Of a DNA stretch of 7,099 bases, positions 1 through 5,697 are shown one piece after another. The translations under genes were made by a program, and so were the position numbers. The stretch spans positions 1 to 7,099 of the forward strand of contig CASFWS010000053.1 in NCBI GenBank assembly GCA_949298295.1. Direction: 5' to 3'. Position 1 is the stretch's first letter. Each line of letters opens with the position of its first letter. The stretch is from an uncultured Bacillota bacterium (GTDB lineage: Bacteria > Bacillota_I > Bacilli_A > RFN20 > CAG-826). The notes beneath the pieces were generated by a model. That model was not told the origin of the DNA and searched no databases. It saw only the letters and a list, made by a program, of their open reading frames with translations.

Positions 1-477
1 AAGGACGTCGACGGGTTTATCTTCGATTCGCCCTTCGAGCCCTGCACCCCCAAGGGAATCGTCGATTATCTTGCGTCCGTCGGCTTCCCCTTCGAGGGGA
101 AAAACGCCGTTGTCATCGGCCGCAGTGACATCGTCGGCAAGCCTTTGGCCCGGCTGCTCACCCGGAAGAACATGAACGTCACCCTTCTTCATAGCCGCAC
201 TTCGGAAGAGGATAAGAAATTCTATCTTGGCCACGCCGATCTCGTGGCGGTGGCCATCGGACGCGAAGGGTATCTTGACGGGCGTTTCCCGCTCAAAAAG
301 GATGCCTATCTAATCGATGTCGGCATCAACCGGGGGGTCGACGGAAAGCTTCGGGGGGACATCCTTCCCGGCCGCGAGGTGGCCTACCAATCCCCGGTTC
401 CCGGCGGGGTAGGGCTCCTTACGAGGCTGGCCCTCATGGAAAACGTTTGCCTAGCATACAAGGAGAAGCGGAAATGA
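1..477 (+). CDS. folD: FolD, methylenetetrahydrofolate dehydrogenase/cyclohydrolase (5'-truncated by window edge)
   Basis: This is the C-terminal 158 residues of the bifunctional cytosolic enzyme that interconverts 5,10-methylene-THF, methenyl-THF and 10-formyl-THF with NADP. The frame is open from base 1, so the start and the N-terminal catalytic part (with the family's YxxxK lysine) lie outside the window. Visible family signatures are KDVDGF (residues 1-6), PCTPKG (14-19), the Rossmann nucleotide site VIGRSDIVGKPLARLL (38-53), the DVGINR strand (106-111) and the near-terminal SPVPGGVG (131-138). The loop between KDVDGF and PCTP is only seven residues, shorter than the usual loop carrying an N-x-G-type segment. 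Its stop overlaps the ATG of the next gene (ATGA at 474-477), so the two are very likely one operon with coupled translation. Family assignment is firm; only the 5' end is missing. Confidence 0.95.
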   Translation, partial: KDVDGFIFDSPFEPCTPKGIVDYLASVGFPFEGKNAVVIGRSDIVGKPLARLLTRKNMNVTLLHSRTSEEDKKFYLGHADLVAVAIGREGYLDGRFPLKKDAYLIDVGINRGVDGKLRGDILPGREVAYQSPVPGGVGLLTRLALMENVCLAYKEKRK

Positions 478-1067
478 ATTACTACATCGGAAATGAATCT
501 GTTTACGGGTTGGAAAGAGCCGTCAAGGCCTCCGGGAACCCGATGCGGACGAAGCTGGATACGGGAGCAACCACGGAAAAGGACTTCTTACGGGCCGAGC
601 GCCTCGGCGCGACCCGGGGTGGGGAAGGCCACGACAACTTCCTCAAGGGCATTACCGTCCAAGTCGATATCGTCGCCCCTCTTTATTGGTGGAAGGAGGC
701 CCAGCGTTACCACTGGTTCGATTTCATCTCAAGCCAATCGACGATGCACTGCCTCCTCAAGTTCGACATCGCTTCCCAATGCGTTGAGGAAACCGATCCT
801 CTGATCATCAAGCGGATCGAGGAACTCGTCGCCTCCTATAACGAGATTCCCGACGAGAAGCCCGAAGACAAGAAGCGGGCTTGGCGAATTATCGTTGCCT
901 CCCTCCCTTCGGGTTTCTGCCTTGGGGCGACGATGGTTACCAACTATCAGCAGCTCAAGACGATGTATTACCAGCGGCGGGGACACAAGCTGAAGGAGTG
1001 GCATGTCTTTACCGACTGGTGCCTCACCCTTCCCCGTTTCCGGGAATTGCTGGGGATCAAAGATTGA
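474..1067 (+). CDS. ThyX-like protein (diverged flavin-dependent thymidylate synthase superfamily), 197 aa
   Basis: The start at 474 is chosen because AAGGAG (460-465) sits 8 bases upstream and the ATG overlaps the folD stop; an in-frame ATG at 447 lies inside folD and has no ribosome site. No signal peptide or membrane segment is seen. Two blocks resemble ThyX. QRYHWFDFISSQSTMH (77-92) lies where ThyX has RHRxxSxNexSxRY, and LPSGFCLGATMVTNYQQLKT (144-163) continues into YYQRRGHKLKEW. In the second block N157, L161 and R168 keep the N-x3-L-x6-R spacing of the ThyX NxRSLxxFxxxR motif. ThyX makes dTMP from dUMP using methylene-THF and FAD; FolD, encoded just upstream, supplies that folate. The RHR motif is degenerate (RYH) and the acidic/His-rich ThyX N-terminus is not obvious, so activity is uncertain. 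Similar proteins occur, as I recall, in Bacillota and their phages as hypotheticals. Fold assignment is inference; function is open. Confidence 0.6.
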   Translation: MNYYIGNESVYGLERAVKASGNPMRTKLDTGATTEKDFLRAERLGATRGGEGHDNFLKGITVQVDIVAPLYWWKEAQRYHWFDFISSQSTMHCLLKFDIASQCVEETDPLIIKRIEELVASYNEIPDEKPEDKKRAWRIIVASLPSGFCLGATMVTNYQQLKTMYYQRRGHKLKEWHVFTDWCLTLPRFRELLGIKD

Positions 1068-1070
1068 TTC

Positions 1071-1100
1071 GTTGTAATAAAACGGGGCCTTTCTCCGTTT
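1071..1100 (+). promoter_or_regulatory. Predicted ECF-sigma promoter of the sigma/anti-sigma operon
   Basis: GTTGTAATAAAA (1071-1082) followed by CTCCGTTT (1093-1100). Read as an ECF promoter this is -35 TGTAAT (1073-1078), a 17-base spacer, and -10 CGTTT (1096-1100), close in form to the TGxAAC/CGTx promoters of Bacillus ECF factors. The same two blocks at identical spacing precede the lipoprotein gene at 2818-2847, with only 4 of the 10 bases between them matching. The element ends 27 bases before the sigma start codon, so the transcript leader would be only about 20 bases. Autoregulation by the encoded sigma factor is the simplest reading. Confidence 0.75.
1080..1100 (+). terminator. Possible weak terminator hairpin of folD-thyX-like operon, overlapping the ECF promoter
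   Basis: AAACGGGG (1080-1087) can pair with CTCCGTTT (1093-1100) over 8 bp including one G-U, with loop CCTTT. The tail is only GTTTCTT, a poor U-tract. It starts 13 bases after the stop of the ThyX-like gene. The 3' arm is also the proposed -10 block. Because that block recurs upstream of the lipoprotein gene without a matching 5' arm, the promoter reading is better supported than the terminator reading; both could be true. Confidence 0.35.
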
Positions 1101-1107
1101 CTTAGGC

Positions 1108-1130
1108 GGGGAGAGAGCTATGAAGGAATG
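1108..1130 (+). promoter_or_regulatory. Unusual ribosome binding region at the sigma start
   Basis: GGGGAG (1108-1113) is the only decent Shine-Dalgarno sequence, but it is 14 bases from the sigma ATG at 1128. It is 6 bases, near the optimum, from an out-of-frame ATG at 1120. The AAGGA at 1123-1127 touches the sigma ATG and is too close to serve. No in-frame alternative start exists between the promoter and 1128, and the protein from 1128 has a normal ECF N-terminus, so 1128 is kept as the start. Confidence 0.5.
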
Positions 1131-1649
1131 GATAACCTTAGCGACGTCATTGAGGAATTGCGCCTTGGGAACAACGCGCGCTTCCCTCTTTTCTACGAAG
1201 AGACCCACCGCAAGGTCTTTTACGTCGCCTTGGCCATCCTCGGGGAGGAAGAAGCGACGAAGGACGTCGTCCAAGATACCTATGTCCGCTTCATCTCCTC
1301 GCTCTCGCGGTTCGAGCCCGGCTCGAATCCCTATGCCTATCTAGCGACGATTGCCCGGAACCTCTCCTACGATTATCTCGAGAAAAGGAAACGGGAAACC
1401 TCCTTCGACGAGGCCATCGGCTCCGAAGAGGAAATCGGCCAGAAAATCTCTTACGAAGGCCTCGACGAAGTGAAGCGCCTCCTCGCTCCCTTGAACGAAA
1501 GTGAGCGGGAAATCGTCGTCCTCCACGTCCTCGACGGGCTGAAGTTCCGCGAGATTGCCGCTATCACCAACAAAAAACTCTCGACCGTCCTCGTCGCCTA
1601 CAACCGCGCGATCAAGAAAATGCGGAGAAAGGAGGAAGAAAGCCAGTGA
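1128..1649 (+). CDS. ECF-type RNA polymerase sigma factor, 173 aa
   Basis: This is a group 4 (extracytoplasmic function) sigma factor that directs core polymerase to stress or envelope promoters. Sigma-2 spans about residues 20-89: the core-binding stretch ATKDVVQDTYVRF (43-55), then NPYAYLATIARNLSYDYLEK (67-86) for -10 recognition. An acidic linker (91-112) leads to sigma-4 at about 118-167, with the conserved L-x-x-L-N-E-S-E-R-E segment and the helix-turn-helix at FREIAAITNKKLSTVLVAYN (140-159). Length is typical and there is no sigma-3 and no fused C-terminal domain. The stop overlaps the GTG of the anti-sigma gene (GTGA, 1646-1649), the classic arrangement for a sigma factor held by a membrane anti-sigma. 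The likely target promoters are the two matching elements at 1071-1100 and 2818-2847. The ECF subgroup cannot be set by eye. Confidence 0.93.
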   Translation: MDNLSDVIEELRLGNNARFPLFYEETHRKVFYVALAILGEEEATKDVVQDTYVRFISSLSRFEPGSNPYAYLATIARNLSYDYLEKRKRETSFDEAIGSEEEIGQKISYEGLDEVKRLLAPLNESEREIVVLHVLDGLKFREIAAITNKKLSTVLVAYNRAIKKMRRKEEESQ

Positions 1650-2728
1650 AGAAAAAAGACATCGAAAAGAAACTCCTCGAAGCCGCGAGCCGGGTCGATC
1701 TTCCTTCTGATCTCGAAGAAACATACCGTCTCGTCAAGCAAATCCCGCCCGAGGTTACTCCCTCTGCCAAGAAGAAACCCTTCCCTTGGAAGTGGGCCGT
1801 TCCCTCGGCCGCGGCTCTTTCCTGCGTCCTGGCCCTGGCAATCGTCATTCCTTCCGTCCTTGGGGACGCTTCCCCGGGTGAGGGCCCCGGCAGCTCCGCC
1901 CTCGTTCCGCCCACCCCGCTTCCGGGGGAGATGACCGAGGCCGAGGCCGGTGCCATTTCGCGGCAAGCCGTTGCCCTTTTCGCCTTGGCCCCTTCCTTCG
2001 AGGAACTTTCTCCGACCCTATCCCTAGCCCGGCGGATGGAACGCTTCGAACGGGACGAGGAAGCCGACTCCTTCCTCACCCTTCAGGAGAAAGAAGAAGT
2101 GGCCAACGAAATCGAGGACTTCATCTACATGGTCGAGGAAATCCAGACCTCCGGGGCTTGGCACGTCGCCTTCGATCCCTCTTCCTCTCTTATCACCGTC
2201 GAAGGAGCGGAGACCTTCCTCATCTCCTATTCCGAAGAGGTCGTCGACGCGTCGACCCAGCTGTTCTCGGGAACCATCTCCTACGAAGGAGAAGGCGGCT
2301 CTTCCTTCGCCTTCGAAGGGCGGATCGAGACCGAAGGCGAAGAGACGAACATCAACATGGACCTTGAAGTGCCCGGCGGCTTCATCCGGGTCGAGCAGGA
2401 AATCGAGGCGGCCGAGGACGAGTACCGCTTCTCTTTCTACAAGGAAGGGGACACCCGTCCCTACCGGGAAATCGAGTACGAAAGCGAAATCGAAGGCCGG
2501 GAAGGCGAGTCGCAAATCCAGGTGCGGGAGGGTGCTTCCACCGTCGAGTGCGAGTTCGAATACCAGCCTAGTTCACCCGAGGCGGCCTTAGGGGACGAGT
2601 TCATGTGCGAATACGCAAGCGAGGGCCCTGACGGGGAACTCGAGGCCGAGGTCTTCATCGCGAAGATCGAAGGCGGGCATTCCTATCGTTTCGCGGGCGA
2701 CGGAACCCCCATCGAAATCGTTCGCTAA
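1646..2728 (+). CDS. Predicted membrane anti-sigma factor with large acidic ectodomain, 360 aa
   Basis: GTG start, with GGAGG at 1631-1635 ten bases upstream and overlap with the sigma stop. Residues 1-48 are a short basic cytoplasmic part with a helical DIEKKLLEAASRVDLPSDLE stretch, the expected sigma-binding segment. It has no Cys or His, so it is not a zinc-binding (ZAS) anti-sigma domain. A single membrane span lies at about 51-73. After a Pro/Gly-rich linker (74-95) comes a strongly acidic ectodomain of about 265 residues: helical at about 96-165, then alternating polar/hydrophobic stretches that look like beta strands. The ectodomain carries two cysteines (C302, C321), which could form a disulfide. 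From about residue 96 on it resembles the downstream lipoprotein, best around FIRVEQEIEAAEDEY (246-260). The role is inferred from gene order and topology. I recognise no named family for the ectodomain. Confidence 0.78.
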   Translation: MKKKDIEKKLLEAASRVDLPSDLEETYRLVKQIPPEVTPSAKKKPFPWKWAVPSAAALSCVLALAIVIPSVLGDASPGEGPGSSALVPPTPLPGEMTEAEAGAISRQAVALFALAPSFEELSPTLSLARRMERFERDEEADSFLTLQEKEEVANEIEDFIYMVEEIQTSGAWHVAFDPSSSLITVEGAETFLISYSEEVVDASTQLFSGTISYEGEGGSSFAFEGRIETEGEETNINMDLEVPGGFIRVEQEIEAAEDEYRFSFYKEGDTRPYREIEYESEIEGREGESQIQVREGASTVECEFEYQPSSPEAALGDEFMCEYASEGPDGELEAEVFIAKIEGGHSYRFAGDGTPIEIVR

Positions 2729-2743
2729 AGGCAAAATCCTCGC

Positions 2744-2769
2744 AAAGCCCCTTTGAAATAAGGGGTTTT
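2744..2769 (+). terminator. Intrinsic terminator after the sigma/anti-sigma operon
   Basis: Stem AAAGCCCCTT (2744-2753) with AAGGGGTTTT (2760-2769), one G-U pair, loop TGAAAT, followed by a pyrimidine-rich CTTTCTATTTC tail. It lies 15 bases after the anti-sigma stop and separates that operon from the lipoprotein gene, which therefore needs its own promoter. A small AT hairpin (TTTCTAT/ATAGAAA, 2771-2787) follows directly and may be incidental. Confidence 0.85.
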
Positions 2770-2817
2770 CTTTCTATTTCATAGAAAAGGGCAATCAAAA
2801 AAACAATTTTGCGCTTT

Positions 2818-2847
2818 GTTGTAATAAAAGGGCGTGTCACTCCGTTT
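2818..2847 (+). promoter_or_regulatory. Predicted ECF-sigma promoter of the lipoprotein gene
   Basis: GTTGTAATAAAA (2818-2829) and CTCCGTTT (2840-2847) repeat the element in front of the sigma gene exactly, including the 10 bases between the blocks. This gives -35 TGTAAT (2820-2825), 17-base spacer, -10 CGTTT (2843-2847). Transcription would start near 2853-2856, giving a leader of about 30 bases that holds a small hairpin (GTGGT 2859-2863 with ACCAC 2868-2872) just before the ribosome site. Confidence 0.78.
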
Positions 2848-2872
2848 GGTTGTCGTAAGTGGTCAAAACCAC

Positions 2873-2888
2873 AAGGAGAACCAAAATG
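2873..2888 (+). promoter_or_regulatory. Ribosome binding site fixing the lipoprotein start
   Basis: AAGGAG (2873-2878) is 7 bases before the ATG at 2886. This rules out the in-frame GTG at 2859, which has no such site, lies within the hairpin just after the promoter, and would spoil the signal peptide. Confidence 0.85.
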
Positions 2889-3815
2889 AAAAAAACCCTA
2901 ATCGGCGCGGCGATCCTCGCCGGCGCGACCCTCGCCTCTTGCACCGGAAACCTGCCCGGAGATGCCTCTTCAATGCCCTCAACCCCCAACGAGGGAACGT
3001 CCGAGACCATCGGCGAGCAGAATGCCTACCTGGCCCAAACTATCATGTCGATGAACCTTCTTGACGGTTCTTCCGTCCCCTCGGTGGCGGCTAGGCGGGC
3101 CCGGAACGTTGATCCTACCGTCTACGACGCCCTAGCCGAAGACATCCTCTCCGGCATCGAAGGAATCGCGGCCATCACTTCCTTCAACCCGGCCGAGGTG
3201 GTCGAAAAGACCTCCGACAAGGCCGACTACGCCAAGCTTTACACGATTACGATGAACGGCCTCGACGGGACAAGCGAGACCTACGATCTCTACTTCAACG
3301 AAGAAACCCAGGTCTACGAAGAAGATGAGGGCGAAACCGAGACGGTCACGACCCTGCGGGGACTGGCCATCAAAGACGGCGTCGAATTCACCCTTAGCGG
3401 AATCGAAACCGAGGAAGTAGAAGGGCGGGAAACCGAAACGGAGCTCGAGCTCAAAATCAGCCGCGACCGTTCCAATTACGTCCTCATCGAGCAGGAATTC
3501 GAGTTCAACGAGAACGAGTACGAATATACCGTGGTTGAAAACGGGCGCGAGGTCGCAAGTAGCGAGTACTCCCTCGAAACCGACCGCCGAGGCAACGTCG
3601 TCATCGCCCTTGAGCGGGAAGAGGGCGGCAAGGAATTCGAAATCAAAGTCCTTTCATCGGAAGCCGGCCTTCAGAACGTGATCATCGAAATCGAGCACCC
3701 CACCCTCGGGGAAATCGACGGCCGCGTCGCGATCAGCCTCGACGAGGAAGGGCGCACGGTTTATACCCTCACCTTCTTCGGGTACGAGAAAACCTACGTC
3801 AAGACGGTTGCCTAA
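2886..3815 (+). CDS. Lipoprotein paralogous to the anti-sigma ectodomain, 309 aa
   Basis: From ATG 2886 the protein begins with a lipoprotein signal peptide: basic MKK, hydrophobic core, lipobox LASC with the lipidated cysteine at C19. The mature protein would be anchored on the outer face of the membrane. After a Ser/Pro/Thr-rich linker (20-42) there is a helical part (about 43-100) and a long, acidic, beta-rich part (about 115-309). The order matches the anti-sigma ectodomain. The clearest match is YVLIEQEFEFNENEYEYTVV (198-217) against FIRVEQEIEAAEDEYRFSF, followed in both by a turn with Gly and an EYxxE segment. The C-termini (DGRVAISLDEEGRTVYTLTF here) also align. It has no cysteine besides C19. 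It stands alone between a terminator and a convergent terminator and has the ECF promoter, so it is likely a regulon member. Molecular function unknown; a ligand-binding or decoy role is speculation. Confidence 0.85.
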   Translation: MKKTLIGAAILAGATLASCTGNLPGDASSMPSTPNEGTSETIGEQNAYLAQTIMSMNLLDGSSVPSVAARRARNVDPTVYDALAEDILSGIEGIAAITSFNPAEVVEKTSDKADYAKLYTITMNGLDGTSETYDLYFNEETQVYEEDEGETETVTTLRGLAIKDGVEFTLSGIETEEVEGRETETELELKISRDRSNYVLIEQEFEFNENEYEYTVVENGREVASSEYSLETDRRGNVVIALEREEGGKEFEIKVLSSEAGLQNVIIEIEHPTLGEIDGRVAISLDEEGRTVYTLTFFGYEKTYVKTVA

Positions 3816-3828
3816 GGCGCCGAAAATG

Positions 3829-3859
3829 AAAACCCGGTCGGATGTCCGGCCGGGTTTTT
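3829..3859. terminator. Bidirectional intrinsic terminator between convergent genes
   Basis: A 14-bp stem pairs AAAACCCGGTCGGA (3829-3842) with TCCGGCCGGGTTTT (3845-3858), with a single G-U. The innermost pair would open to give a four-base loop. A T-run follows on the plus strand (3855-3859) and the A-run on the left becomes a T-run on the minus strand. It serves the lipoprotein gene (stop at 3815) and the convergent membrane protein gene (stop at 3866-3868). Confidence 0.9.
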
Positions 3860-3865
3860 CCGTCT

Positions 3866-4702
3866 TTATTCTCCCTTGGGTTCGTCGATGGCTTTCGGCC
3901 CGTCGACTTCCGGGGTATCGCTTCCTTTGCCCGGAACGGCGTCGGCCTCGTTGGCCGAAGCCTCGGTTGCCGTTCCCTCGATGATGTCCGAGACGACGAT
4001 TTCGGTGCTTTCGGTTGGTTCCGAAGACGGCCCTGCCTTGGCCGCTTCCTTCTCCGCCTTCTTTTCGAGATGGCGGATATAGGCCCTTCCGGCAAGCTTA
4101 CCGATGATGAGGAAGCCGATGAGGGCAAGGAGGATGCCGACGACGATGAGGGCGACTTGGATGAAGTTCCGGGCCTCGCTCATATAGGCGAAGACGAGGC
4201 TCCCGAGGACGATGGCCACGACTCCGAGGACGATTTGAAGGACCGGGAGATAGACCGGATAGATCTTTCTTACGAGGAATGCGACGGCAAAGGCTATGAG
4301 GGCAGCCCCGGCAACCCGGAGGCTGATCCCGATGAAGTTAGCGAGGAAGAGAACGATGGAATTGAATGCCGCGGTGCTATCGGAAGAGAGAACGACGAGG
4401 GAGATGCCGAGGGCCAGTTCGAAGGTTCCTCCGACGACCATCGTGTATTGGAGGCTTGAGCGGGTTTCGTAGCTCAGGCGAAGGATCGGAAGGAAATTGA
4501 CGACGACTTTGATGGCTCCCGACAGAATGAGAATGATGCCGACGACCATGATGATGGTCGTTTGGAACGTCTCGTCGCCGGAAAAACAAATGGCCAAAAT
4601 CCCGCTGGCGATGAAAAGAAGGGCTTCGATAATATCGATTGCGGTCTTGGCTGGCGAATCCTTTCCGAGGCTGGGAATTTTGTTTTCTTTGGTGTTGGAC
4701 AT
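3866..4702 (-). CDS. DUF308/HdeD-like six-TM membrane protein with acidic cytoplasmic tail, 278 aa
   Basis: The start ATG (4702-4700) follows a strong AAGGAGG (plus-strand 4711-4717) with 8-base spacing. After a polar N-terminus (1-20) there are about six hydrophobic spans, roughly at residues 22-40, 48-70, 87-105, 113-143 (long), 149-172 and 180-202, with short loops. The repeated helix-pair pattern, with Gly-rich spans such as VVGIILILSGAIKVV and LQIVLGVVAIVLGSLV, is typical of the DUF308/HdeD group. HdeD is linked to acid resistance in enterobacteria, but no function should be carried over from that. After the last span come a charged helix (RHLEKKAEKEAAK, 210-222) and a low-complexity acidic tail rich in Glu, Ser, Thr, Asp and Pro to residue 278, probably disordered and cytoplasmic. 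It is transcribed towards the lipoprotein gene and away from the aminopeptidase gene. No ECF-type element is seen upstream. Confidence 0.75.
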   Translation of the reverse strand: MSNTKENKIPSLGKDSPAKTAIDIIEALLFIASGILAICFSGDETFQTTIIMVVGIILILSGAIKVVVNFLPILRLSYETRSSLQYTMVVGGTFELALGISLVVLSSDSTAAFNSIVLFLANFIGISLRVAGAALIAFAVAFLVRKIYPVYLPVLQIVLGVVAIVLGSLVFAYMSEARNFIQVALIVVGILLALIGFLIIGKLAGRAYIRHLEKKAEKEAAKAGPSSEPTESTEIVVSDIIEGTATEASANEADAVPGKGSDTPEVDGPKAIDEPKGE

Positions 4703-4815
4703 GGTTTTGTCCTCCTTGGCATGATTCTACACTCTATTGGAAAGGAGAAAGAGGGCCATTTCCTCTTTAATCAAGCCGCCTTCTCGATAAAATTACTCGG
4801 AAAGAAAGGTTCTAA
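4703..4815. promoter_or_regulatory. Divergent intergenic region with weak promoter candidates
   Basis: This 113-base gap must hold promoters for both divergent genes. On the minus strand TAGAAT (plus 4724-4729) could be a -10 for the membrane protein gene, but no good -35 is present and it would put the start next to the ribosome site. On the plus strand TAAAAT (4788-4793) is a -10 candidate for the peptidase gene with a poor -35 (TTTAAT, 4766-4771). The ECF motif found at 1071 and 2818 is absent on both strands. No operator or riboswitch is recognised. Confidence 0.3.
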
Positions 4816-5697
4816 ATGATCAAAAAAGCACTTATCAAGTCCTACGCCGAACTGATTGTAAAAGCCGGCGGGGCGATTAAGAAAGGTCAGGAAGTGGTTA
4901 TCCGGGCCCAAGTCGAACTCGAGGATTTCGTCGAGGTGGTGGCAAGGGAATGCTACCGTCAAGGCGCAAGCCGCGTCGTCTACGAGTGGCAGTCGTCCAA
5001 GCTTAGCCGCCTCGAGGCCAAGTACGGGAAGGAAAAGGTCTGCTCGGTGCCGACCCCGATGGAAGTGGCCCTCCAGAATTACGAGACCGATTCGCTTCCG
5101 GTCCTTATCTGGCTCGATGGGGACGACCCCGACGGCCTCGCTGGCGTCAACGTCGAGAAACTTGCCCGGATCCATCAAGCTAAGATGCGGATTTTCGGGC
5201 CGATTCGCCAGAAGCGGGAAAACAAGTACCAGTGGACGATTGCCGGCGTCCCGACCGTCGCTTGGGCCAAGAAAGTTTTCCCGGCCCTTCCTCGCTCGCA
5301 GGCGGTGGAGGCCCTTTGGAACGCCATTCTCAAGGCCTCGCGGGCTTATGACGGCAATGGGCTTGCCAACTGGGAAGAACACGAGAGGAACCTGAAGGAT
5401 AAGTGCGAGAGGCTCAATGCCCTCGGCCTTCGGAAGCTCCATTACACCGCCGGCAACGGCACCGATTTCACGGTCGGCCTCATCCCCGGCGTCATTTTCC
5501 TCGGCGGCGGAGAGAAGACGACCTCCGGGACCCTCTTCCAGCCGAACATCCCTTCGGAAGAGGTTTTCACGACTCCGATGAAAGGAGAGGCCAAAGGCAT
5601 TGTCTACGCCTCGAAGCCCCTCTCTTACCAAGGGCAGCTCATCGAGAACTTCTCGGTTCGCTTCGAAAAAGGCAAAATATGGTCAGTATCTACATGA
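4816..5697 (+). pseudogene. M29 family aminopeptidase (AmpS-like), 3' end removed by insertion sequence
   Basis: The start at 4816 has GAAAGG 6 bases upstream. The 293-residue frame matches the N-terminal two thirds of M29 metallo-aminopeptidases, which are cytosolic, about 410 residues long, and release N-terminal amino acids from peptides. Recognisable parts are the N-terminal Y-A-E-L-I-V-K-A-G segment with KKGQEVVI, the GAGNGTDF-like TAGNGTDFTVGL, and PNIPSEEVFTTP (243-254), which carries the first metal-ligand glutamate. It then runs on through GIVYASKPLSYQGQLIENFS and FEKGKI. After that the match ends and the frame stops within a few codons (WSVST), where the family would continue with the LGEVALVP, His, Tyr and HxD metal ligands. 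Five of the six cocatalytic ligands are therefore missing. The last few codons are probably insertion sequence. The remaining protein cannot be an active peptidase; the rest of the gene may survive beyond the element outside the window. Confidence 0.85.

Noticed and set aside
729..1274. 181-codon minus-strand frame across the end of the ThyX-like gene and the sigma start
   Set aside because: It spans two plus-strand genes and the ECF promoter, and its translation shows no family features. Long antisense frames are expected from the GC-rich codon pattern here.
1612..2515. Overlapping minus-strand frames (155 and 163 codons) opposite the anti-sigma gene
   Set aside because: They are low-complexity Arg/Ser or Phe/Asp-rich mirror images of the acidic ectodomain codons, with no start signals.
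3842..4459. 205-codon plus-strand reading frame opposite the DUF308-like gene
   Set aside because: It is antisense to a gene with clear membrane spans, start and ribosome site. The translation is an Asp/Glu/Gly-rich shadow with no recognisable domain and no ribosome site.
4853..4885. TTGTAAAA followed by GC-rich sequence, resembling the ECF -35 block
   Set aside because: It lies inside the peptidase coding region and there is no CTCCGTTT-like block 10 bases after it.
4771..5631. 286-codon minus-strand frame opposite the M29 gene
   Set aside because: The plus strand encodes a recognisable M29 peptidase; the opposite frame has no motif and no ribosome site.
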